64,000 nucleotides of DNA. Origin: Vicingus serpentipes. Its GTDB lineage: Bacteria; Bacteroidota; Bacteroidia; Flavobacteriales_E; Vicingaceae. The notes beneath the pieces were generated by a model, which worked only from the letters and a program-made list of their open reading frames with translations, made no database searches and was not told where the DNA came from. The first letter of the stretch is position 1, and each line of letters starts with the position of its first letter. Position numbers and translations under genes: made by a program. The stretch is taken from positions 1-64,000 of the forward strand of contig JAGFIT010000058.1 of assembly GCA_024103385.1 (NCBI GenBank), read 5' to 3'. Positions 52,853 through 59,913 of this stretch are shown in pieces.

Positions 52853-53626
52853 TTACCAACTCCCTCCTGATCCTCCGCCTCCAAAAGAACCTCCTCCGAA
52901 TCCGCCAAAGCTACCGCCTCCAGATCCGAAATTACCAAAAGAGCCTCCATGGCTTCTGCTAGAAGCATTCATTAGCGCCCATGCAGCCCAAAACCCCATT
53001 CCATTTGTGTGCGCATACTTTCTAGTTCTAGAAGCTTTAACGATCATAATTAATATAAAAATAAATAAGATGAACAGAAAAGGAATGTATTTTTCATAGG
53101 TTACTTTTTTTACATAATCATCAGCAGTGTACTCACCTGATGTAATTGAAATAATAGCTGCGACACCATTCGCAATTCCTCCATAAAAATCGTTTTCCTT
53201 AAAACGAGGAATCATTTCATTTTCTACAATACGCTTAGCAATAGCATCAGGTAAAACACCCTCCAACCCGTAACCAGGTGCGATAAAAACATGTCTTTGT
53301 CCTTTACCCCCATGTGGTTTAACCATCACCACTATACCATTATTTTTCCCTTTTTGACCTACACCCCACTTTTCACCTAAAGTGTAAGTAAATTCTGCCT
53401 TATCATAACCACATAGATCATTTACTGTAACTACTAATATTTGGGTAGAAGTAGTATCGTTAAATCTATTTAAAGCATTCCTTAACCCCTGCTCTTCTAC
53501 ATCTGATAAAACGTCAGCATAATCTTGCACTAGATTCTGTACGGGCTTTTTATCTAACAAACAGTCTTGGGCGTTTGTAATTCCAAATACGGTAAGAAAT
53601 AATAGTATTGTAAATAGTTGCTTCAT
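52853..53626 (-). CDS. TPM-domain membrane protein (YgcG type) with Gly-rich tail
   Basis: The 257-residue protein has a signal peptide (MKQLFTILLFLTVFGITNAQ), a TPM domain (~residues 30-165: VQNLVQDYADVLSDVEEQGL, STQILVVTVNDL, FIAPGYGLEGVLPD), one transmembrane helix (IPFLFILFIFILIMIVKA) and a Gly/Ser tail ending FGGGSFGGGGSGGSW. TPM_phosphatase proteins (thylakoid TLP18.3 and bacterial YgcG types) act at membranes, and in photosystem II repair for TLP18.3; the role in heterotrophs is unclear. It belongs to a LemA/TPM cluster. Confidence 0.9.
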   Translation of the reverse strand: MKQLFTILLFLTVFGITNAQDCLLDKKPVQNLVQDYADVLSDVEEQGLRNALNRFNDTTSTQILVVTVNDLCGYDKAEFTYTLGEKWGVGQKGKNNGIVVMVKPHGGKGQRHVFIAPGYGLEGVLPDAIAKRIVENEMIPRFKENDFYGGIANGVAAIISITSGEYTADDYVKKVTYEKYIPFLFILFIFILIMIVKASRTRKYAHTNGMGFWAAWALMNASSRSHGGSFGNFGSGGGSFGGFGGGSFGGGGSGGSW

Positions 53627-53651
53627 ATTATTTTAATATTATTAATCTTAA

Positions 53652-53732
53652 TGTCATCCTGAGCTTGTCGAAGGACAGATATTAAGATTCCTCTATTTAT
53701 TTTCTTTATCCTTCGACAAGCTCAGGATGACA
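53652..53732. repeat. Family B perfect intergenic inverted repeat
   Basis: A 24-bp arm at 53652-53675 (TGTCATCCTGAGCTTGTCGA plus four bases) is exactly inverted at 53709-53732, with 33 bases between. It fills the gap between two TPM genes. Repeats with this arm are widespread in Bacteroidota intergenic regions, by my recollection. Confidence 0.9.
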
Positions 53733-53760
53733 GAAAACTATATTCGGAATGACATTGAAA

Positions 53761-54195
53761 TTATTTTCCAAATGAAATATCGTTCGACAATTCATTAGTG
53801 TCATTTTTTTGATAAGGAAAATGTTGTTTTAATTGCTCCCCAGCCATTTTAATCCCCCCTGATAAACCTTCAGTAAACTTACCTTCCTTGAAATTCGAAA
53901 TCATAAAATCTCTGGTTTTATCCCAAAAGTCTTTAGTTACTTTTGCATTGATTCCCGCATCACCTAAAATAGCTAACTTTCTATCTTCAACAGCCAAATA
54001 AATTAATACCCCATTTCTCAATTCTGTTTTTTGCATTTCCAGCTCATCAAACATGAAAGCAGCATGATCTAACACATCCTCCTTACATTTTCGCTCTATG
54101 TGTACTTTTATCTCTCCTGAAGTATTTTTCTCAGCTGCTGCAATTGCCTCAACTATTTGTTTTTGTTGCTCTGCTGTAAATAAATCCTTTGCCAT
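53761..54195 (-). CDS. TPM-domain protein, soluble
   Basis: The 144-residue protein has only a TPM domain: TAEQQKQIVEAIAAAEKNTS, GEIKVHIERKC, NGVLIYLAVEDRKLAILGDAGI and a C-terminal LKQHFPYQKND. It has no signal peptide or membrane helix. It is the short partner found beside LemA and the longer TPM proteins in many Bacteroidota; the three may form an envelope complex. Palindromic repeats flank it on both sides. Confidence 0.88.
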   Translation of the reverse strand: MAKDLFTAEQQKQIVEAIAAAEKNTSGEIKVHIERKCKEDVLDHAAFMFDELEMQKTELRNGVLIYLAVEDRKLAILGDAGINAKVTKDFWDKTRDFMISNFKEGKFTEGLSGGIKMAGEQLKQHFPYQKNDTNELSNDISFGK

Positions 54196-54253
54196 TTTTT
54201 AGTTGTCAGTATAATTAGTAAATAGTTGTTTGTGTTTAGTCTAAAAAAGGTAA

Positions 54254-54297
54254 GAAGCAATCTTTATGATAAGATTGCTTCGTTCCTCGCAATGACG
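54254..54297. repeat. Family A repeat, shortened copy
   Basis: The right arm (54272-54297) matches 40129-40154 with one mismatch over 26 bases. The inner left arm GAAGCAATCT is present, but the outer left arm is missing. Confidence 0.8.
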
Positions 54298-54304
54298 TTA
54301 TATA

Positions 54305-54895
54305 TTAAAATTTCACCTCAGGTGCTTTATCACTACCTTCTTGAGACTCGAAATAATCTCTTTTTTCGAATCCAAACATTCCTGCAAACAAGTTCTTTGG
54401 AAATTTTCTAATAAATGTATTGTAATCTTTAGCTGTATCATTAAACTTTTTACGTTCAACGGCTATTCTATTTTCTGTTCCTTCCAGTTGAGCTTGTAAC
54501 TCTAAAAAGTTTTGATTGGCTTTTAAATCAGGGTAACGCTCCACTACCACCATCAGCTTACTTAGCGCTGAACTTAAACCATCTTGAGCTGCTGCAAACT
54601 GCTTAATCGACTCTGCATTTAACTTACTCGGATCAATTGTTGTTTGTGTTGCTTTAGCTCTCGCTGCAATTACTCCTTCTAAGGTTTCTTTTTCGTGAGC
54701 AGCATATCCCTTTACTGTATTTACCAAATTAGGAATTAAATCTGCTCTACGCTGATATACATTTTCCACCTGAGCCCACTGACCTGTAACTCCTTCATCT
54801 CTAGTTACCATTCCATTATACGATCCAACGGAAGAAGATATAAGCCATACTATAAGTAAACCCACTACTCCTATTATTATCCACGATTTTTTCAT
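54305..54895 (-). CDS. lemA: LemA family protein
   Basis: The 196-residue protein has an N-terminal membrane anchor (WIIIGVVGLLIVWLISSSVG) and the LemA helical bundle: QWAQVENVYQRRADLIPNLV, NTVKGYAAHEKETL and EGTENRIAVERKKFND. LemA proteins are membrane anchored with a coiled outward domain of unknown function, often next to TPM or HtpX genes. Here it leads the run LemA, TPM, TPM with Gly tail, Gly-tail membrane protein. Confidence 0.95.
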   Translation of the reverse strand: MKKSWIIIGVVGLLIVWLISSSVGSYNGMVTRDEGVTGQWAQVENVYQRRADLIPNLVNTVKGYAAHEKETLEGVIAARAKATQTTIDPSKLNAESIKQFAAAQDGLSSALSKLMVVVERYPDLKANQNFLELQAQLEGTENRIAVERKKFNDTAKDYNTFIRKFPKNLFAGMFGFEKRDYFESQEGSDKAPEVKF

Positions 54896-54913
54896 TATTT
54901 TTTTATTTTAAAT

Positions 54914-56809
54914 TTAAATTAATTCTATACTTTGATTGATAAATTTAGTTAATTCTTCTCCTTTTAGCATGTTTTGAGACAATAAAGCTAAATCAGCAGT
55001 TCGTTTTGTAATGGCAGCTTGTTTCTTTTTATCTTTTTCCTTCAAAATTTTACCAATTAAAGGGTGGTTAGTATTCACTACTAAATTATACATTTCTGGC
55101 ATTGCTCCACCAAACATTGCCATACCACCTCCTCCAACAGCTTGCATATCTTTCATCCTACGCATAAACTCTGGTTGCACAATAGTCATTGGTTGATCCG
55201 TTTCACTCATGCTTTCAAATTGAACAGTAAATTTTTCTTTTGGCATTACCTCTTCTATTACCGGCTTTAGCTTTTCTTTCTCTTTATCATCTAATTTAGA
55301 AGGAATATCTTCATTCTTATTGATTAATTTATCAATAGTATCTGCATCAACTCTTGCGAAAGTAGTATTCTCCATCGTCTGTTCTAACTTGCCAACTAAA
55401 TGAGCTGTTAAATGGGTATTCATCACTAATACTTCATACCCTTTGTTTTTAGCTGCCTCCACAAATGAGTGTTGCCCTTCTATATCGTTAGTATATAAAT
55501 AAACTAACTTATTGTCTTTATCTGTTTGAGTTGGTTTTATTTTTTCCGTCAACTCATCCATCGTGTAATACTTGCCTTCGGCAGTTTTATACAAAGTAAA
55601 CTTTTTCGCTCTTTCCGCAAATTTTTCATCAGACAGTATTCCGTATTCAATGAAAATCTTAATGTCATCCCATTTACTTTCAAAATCAGCCCTATCCTTT
55701 TTAAATAATTCTTCTAGTTTGTCTGAAACTTTTTTAGATATATGACTAGCTATTTTTTTAACCGCCCCATCAGACTGTAAATAAGAACGTGACACGTTTA
55801 AAGGAATATCTGGAGAATCAATAACACCATGCAATAATGTTAAGAAATCAGGTACAATTCCTTCTACAGAATCCGTAATAAATACCTGACGAGAGTACAA
55901 TTGAATTTTATCTTTTTGCACCTCCATATTAGGACTAATCTTTGGGAAGTATAAAATACCAGTCAAATTAAAAGGGTAATCCACATTTAAATGAATATTA
56001 AATAAAGGATCCTCAAAATTCATTGGATATAATTCTCTGTAAAAAGAACTGTAATCTTCCTCACCTAATGATGATGGTGATTTTGTCCATGCCGGAGAAG
56101 GATTATTAACAATATTAGCTACCTTCACTTCTTCTTTTTCTATCTTTCCATCTTTATCTTTCTTCCCTTTTTTGTTGTCAACCCATTCTGACTTTTCACC
56201 AAATTGAATAGGTATTGGCATAAATTTACAGTACTTCTTTAATAAAGCACTAATTCTTGCTTCTTCTAAAAATTCTGTTGAATCTTCAGCTATGTGCAAT
56301 ACTATTTCAGTACCCCTTTCCTTCTTGTCGTGGTTTTTTAAACTAAATTCAGGGCTACCGTCACACTCCCATATCACAGCTGGTTCGTCTTTATATGATT
56401 TGGTAATAATTTGCACCTTAGATGCAACCATGTATGAAGAGTAAAAACCTAATCCAAACTTCCCTATAATTCCTGCTGCATCCTCTTGGTCTTTAAATTT
56501 TCCAACAAATTCTTCTGCTCCAGAAAAAGCAATTTGGTTGATGTATTTTTTTACTTCTTCCTCTGTCATTCCAATCCCTTTATCCTTAACAGTAAGCGTT
56601 TTCGCTTTTTTATCTAAAATAATTTCAATCTTATCATCACCGATATCTCCTTTAAAATCACCTACAGAAGACAATGCTTTCAGCTTTTTTGTAGCATCTG
56701 TTGCATTGGCTATCAATTCTCTCAAAAATATTTCGTGATCAGAGTATAAAAACTTCTTGATAATTGGAAATATGTTTTCCGTTGTAACTTTAATTTTTCC
56801 TTTTGCCAT
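54914..56809 (-). CDS. htpG: Molecular chaperone HtpG (Hsp90)
   Basis: The 631-residue protein is a full bacterial Hsp90. The GHKL ATPase has FLRELIANATDATKKL, VKDKGIGMT and IGKFGLGFYSSYMVA in the N-terminal 150 residues; the middle domain has DFLTLLHGVIDSPDIPLNVS with the catalytic arginine loop nearby; the C-terminal dimerisation domain ends in SQNMLKGEELTKFINQS. It is cytosolic and ATP driven. An acidic-basic linker (DNKKGKKDKDGKIEKEEV) joins the N and middle domains. It lies 18 bases before lemA in the same direction. Confidence 0.97.
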   Translation of the reverse strand: MAKGKIKVTTENIFPIIKKFLYSDHEIFLRELIANATDATKKLKALSSVGDFKGDIGDDKIEIILDKKAKTLTVKDKGIGMTEEEVKKYINQIAFSGAEEFVGKFKDQEDAAGIIGKFGLGFYSSYMVASKVQIITKSYKDEPAVIWECDGSPEFSLKNHDKKERGTEIVLHIAEDSTEFLEEARISALLKKYCKFMPIPIQFGEKSEWVDNKKGKKDKDGKIEKEEVKVANIVNNPSPAWTKSPSSLGEEDYSSFYRELYPMNFEDPLFNIHLNVDYPFNLTGILYFPKISPNMEVQKDKIQLYSRQVFITDSVEGIVPDFLTLLHGVIDSPDIPLNVSRSYLQSDGAVKKIASHISKKVSDKLEELFKKDRADFESKWDDIKIFIEYGILSDEKFAERAKKFTLYKTAEGKYYTMDELTEKIKPTQTDKDNKLVYLYTNDIEGQHSFVEAAKNKGYEVLVMNTHLTAHLVGKLEQTMENTTFARVDADTIDKLINKNEDIPSKLDDKEKEKLKPVIEEVMPKEKFTVQFESMSETDQPMTIVQPEFMRRMKDMQAVGGGGMAMFGGAMPEMYNLVVNTNHPLIGKILKEKDKKKQAAITKRTADLALLSQNMLKGEELTKFINQSIELI

Positions 56810-56947
56810 TTTTTTAGTTGTTAGTTTCTAATAAAAAAATTAATATTAAAATTCACGAAAACACATTAGTCAAAGGACATGCCATTTGATTTTTAATGAC
56901 ATTATGACTGAAAACGAATAAAATAGAAGGATTTGAACTGACAAAAA

Positions 56948-57673
56948 TTATTTTCTAAAAAATTCAGCACACAAAATAGCTGTAGCTGTGGCAGCATTTA
57001 AAGACTCTGCTTTGCCAATTTTAGGAATTGTTAATCTTTCATTAATAAAAGGGAGTAAATTATCCGATATTCCCTTTGATTCATTACCAACAACCAACAT
57101 ACTATTATTAGTGTTTAGTTTCTTTGTATAGACATTTTCGCCATCCAACAATGCTCCGTAAATAGAGTTTACTTTTTTTTCAGTAAGAAAAATACACAAA
57201 TCAGTGTAGACCGTATTAACTCTAAAAAAAGACCCCATAGTAGCTTGTAATACTTTTGGATTATAAACCTCCACACAATCTTCTGAACAAACAATATTCT
57301 TCACTCCAAACCAATCAGCTGTTCTAATGATTGTTCCTAAATTCCCTGGATCTTGAATATTATCTAACACTAGTGTGAGTGTTTTTGAATCAGAACTTAT
57401 TATAGGTTTCTTTTTCTTAACTACTGCTAAAACTTGGTTGGGAGTTTTTAGAGAAGAAATAGCGTTCAATTCTTTCTCTGAAATTTCAATAGCGTCAACA
57501 GCTGGATGATTCTCTATCCAAAATTGAGTTGCAAATATGGATGCTACTTCATAATCAGACTGAAGTAGTTCGTCAACCATTTTAACCCCTTCTACAACAA
57601 AAGAGTTATGTTGAATTCTAAACTTTTTTTGCTTTAAAGAAACAATAAATTTCTTTTGATGATTTGTCATCAT
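56948..57673 (-). CDS. RNA 2'-O-methyltransferase, SpoU/TrmH family
   Basis: The 241-residue protein has an N-terminal RNA-binding segment (HNSFVVEGVKMVDELLQSDY) and a SPOUT knot: VLDNIQDPGNLGTIIRTADW, GNESKGIS and IPKIGKAESLNAATATAIL, which are motifs 1 to 3. It methylates a ribose in rRNA or tRNA using SAM. Start ATGATG directly overlaps the OmpA-gene stop by one base, so it is cotranslated with it. The exact RNA target is not clear. Confidence 0.92.
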   Translation of the reverse strand: MMTNHQKKFIVSLKQKKFRIQHNSFVVEGVKMVDELLQSDYEVASIFATQFWIENHPAVDAIEISEKELNAISSLKTPNQVLAVVKKKKPIISSDSKTLTLVLDNIQDPGNLGTIIRTADWFGVKNIVCSEDCVEVYNPKVLQATMGSFFRVNTVYTDLCIFLTEKKVNSIYGALLDGENVYTKKLNTNNSMLVVGNESKGISDNLLPFINERLTIPKIGKAESLNAATATAILCAEFFRK

Positions 57674-59826
57674 TATTTGTTACCCAGCACCTTAAATTCA
57701 GTTCTTCTATTTAATTGTCTTCCTTCCTCTGTATCATTTGTTGCTATGGGTTTTTCCTCACCATAACCTTTTGCCACTAAACGATCTTTTGATATTCCAT
57801 TTTTGATTAAATAATCTACAACTGACTGAGCTCTTCTTTGAGATAATTGCTGGTTATAAGCTTTACTTTTTGCATCATGAGCTTCTTTTGTATAAACCAA
57901 TCCTTTTCGTTTAAAAGATCGCTTAGCTGCTTCCACATCTCTGGAAGCATCAGTATGACTACTGATCTCTATTTTGATTTTATCTTGCTCTTTTAAAATA
58001 ACAATCAATCTATCTAACTCTACACTTGATTCTGGCCTTAATGTCGATTTGTTAAAACCATACAGGATGTTATTTAAGGAAATTGTTCTTCCTTCATCCA
58101 TCGAGGCGAGTTTAATCTCGGAGTTAATATTATCCGTAAATAAAGTATCTATAGTCTTCCCTTCTTTTTTAAGTTCTGCTTCCAATATATCTTGCAATGA
58201 AGAAGCTTTGTGTGTAATAAGATTGGAGTCACTATATATTCTAAAATCTTTATGCAGTTCAATGTATTCAACAATGTCGTCTAATCGAACAGAATCAGAC
58301 ACAATTTCTCCAGATTCTAGCTCTACTTCAATTTTATAATTTCCTTTTGTTAAAGCCATCACATACTTACCTGTTTTACTATTTGATTTGAATGTTCCTT
58401 CTAATTCTCCCTCTATTTGTTTGTATAAATTCATTGATGAACCAATAGGTACGTCATTGTAATATACTTTTCCTACCAATAACGCCAACACTGGTTTTTC
58501 AATTTTACCTGTAGTTATTTTAAAAATGTCTTCTTCTCCTATACTATTTTCTCCTCCACCTGAATAGTATCCCGTTTTACCATTAGCTGCCATTACAAAA
58601 TAACGATTATCATCAACTGTATTAATTGGGTATCCCATATTTACAGGAGAGCTGAAACCACCATACTCATCCATAACAGATGAAAAAATATCATACCCTC
58701 CAATACTAGAATGACCTTGAGAACTAAAATACAAGGTTTTGTTATCTGGATGAATAAATGGTGCATCATCATTGTAGATAGTATTCACATTTGGTCCTAA
58801 ATTTTGTATATTAGACCAACTTCCATCAGCCTGTAATTCTGCTTTATAAATATCTCTACCTCCCAAACCTCCTTCTCTGTCGCTTGCAAAATATAATACT
58901 TTACCGTTAGCAGATAAACTGGCACTTCCTTCCCAACTTTTATTAGAGTTAATATCTCCTTTTAACTTGGTAGGTCTTGACCAACTTCCTCCTGATAAGT
59001 GACTTACATATATATCACCCATATTATTGTTCTCACTTTTGTAAATAAATAAAGTTTGCCCATCCACGGAAAGTGCTATTGCCGCATCATGATTTTTAGT
59101 ATTAATATTATCCCCTATACTTACTGGCGTTGTCCATGCTCCATTTTCCTTGTAAGAAACAAAAACATCTTCCATATATGCTTCTGACCCCATTGATTGA
59201 TCAACATCTTCTGCCCCTTTACTATGAATACCTCTATAAGTAAATATCATTACTGATTCATCGGCTGAAATCACAGGAACATATTCTGAGTACTGAGAAT
59301 TAATAGGAAATTGGATGTTTTCTACAATATTTTCTTTAATAGTATCCGATAAAATATCTTTAGCGTTACTACAATTTTTAATCATTTGTTCAGCTATCCC
59401 TTTCATTTCAATATCCTCTCCGGATATATTTGCTAAAAACATATTAAAATGACTTACCGCTTTATCAAAACTGTAGTTAACCGCATAAGCTTTTCCTAAA
59501 TAAAAGTTAAGGATATTGTATTCTGGATTAGTAATTTTGACTTGTTCTATCACTTCAATTGCTTTATTTTTTTGAGCAGGGTCGTAGGTCAAACAAATAC
59601 CCATCATTAACTTATAGTATAAATCACTAGGCTTAAACTCATGTAACTGAGTAAATTCATCTAAAGCGTCTAAATAATTTTTATTCTCAAAATTTTCTTC
59701 CGCTTTTGCTAATAAATTATTTGCTTCCTTTTTGGTTAGTTTAGTTTCTTCCTCTTGAGCATTAATAACAAAAGGAAAAGAAGTTAATAACAAGGTAATC
59801 GTTAATAATCTTAGAATTGTTTTCAT
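57673..59826 (-). CDS. OmpA-family protein with TPR and PD40 repeats
   Basis: The protein has about 717 residues from ATG 59826 (MKTILRLLTITLLLTSFPFV, a signal peptide); the upstream in-frame start adds 22 unlike residues. Order: TPR-like helices (~30-130), PD40/WD40-like propeller blades with repeated DG(K/Q)TLF and SANGKVLYFASD segments (~190-420), a carboxypeptidase-regulatory-like strand domain, and OmpA C terminus (ISSHTDAS, LSQRRAQSVVDYLIKNG, LNRRTEFKV). A ~25-residue Lys-rich insert separates HTD from YNQQLSQRRA. It is likely anchored to peptidoglycan. Confidence 0.92.
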   Translation of the reverse strand: MKTILRLLTITLLLTSFPFVINAQEEETKLTKKEANNLLAKAEENFENKNYLDALDEFTQLHEFKPSDLYYKLMMGICLTYDPAQKNKAIEVIEQVKITNPEYNILNFYLGKAYAVNYSFDKAVSHFNMFLANISGEDIEMKGIAEQMIKNCSNAKDILSDTIKENIVENIQFPINSQYSEYVPVISADESVMIFTYRGIHSKGAEDVDQSMGSEAYMEDVFVSYKENGAWTTPVSIGDNINTKNHDAAIALSVDGQTLFIYKSENNNMGDIYVSHLSGGSWSRPTKLKGDINSNKSWEGSASLSANGKVLYFASDREGGLGGRDIYKAELQADGSWSNIQNLGPNVNTIYNDDAPFIHPDNKTLYFSSQGHSSIGGYDIFSSVMDEYGGFSSPVNMGYPINTVDDNRYFVMAANGKTGYYSGGGENSIGEEDIFKITTGKIEKPVLALLVGKVYYNDVPIGSSMNLYKQIEGELEGTFKSNSKTGKYVMALTKGNYKIEVELESGEIVSDSVRLDDIVEYIELHKDFRIYSDSNLITHKASSLQDILEAELKKEGKTIDTLFTDNINSEIKLASMDEGRTISLNNILYGFNKSTLRPESSVELDRLIVILKEQDKIKIEISSHTDASRDVEAAKRSFKRKGLVYTKEAHDAKSKAYNQQLSQRRAQSVVDYLIKNGISKDRLVAKGYGEEKPIATNDTEEGRQLNRRTEFKVLGNK

Positions 59827-59858
59827 CTTGATTGAGTTAATAATAGTTATTTTGTAAT

Positions 59859-59872
59859 CAAAAGTATTTTTG
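59859..59872. promoter_or_regulatory. Overlapping divergent -7 elements for the OmpA-family gene and tamL
   Basis: The minus strand reads TACTTTTG at 59859-59866, and the plus strand reads TATTTTTG at 59865-59872. Both match TAnnTTTG and share two base pairs. They face the start codons at 59826 and 59914. Confidence 0.55.
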
Positions 59873-59913
59873 CGTAAAAATACACAATTCAATAAGATAG
59901 TAAAATAGAAAAT

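Noticed and set aside
52768-52968. Minus-strand frame overlapping the Gly-tail region of the TPM gene
   Set aside because: It is an out-of-frame reading of Gly/Ser codons, giving repetitive Leu/Glu/Ala sequence.
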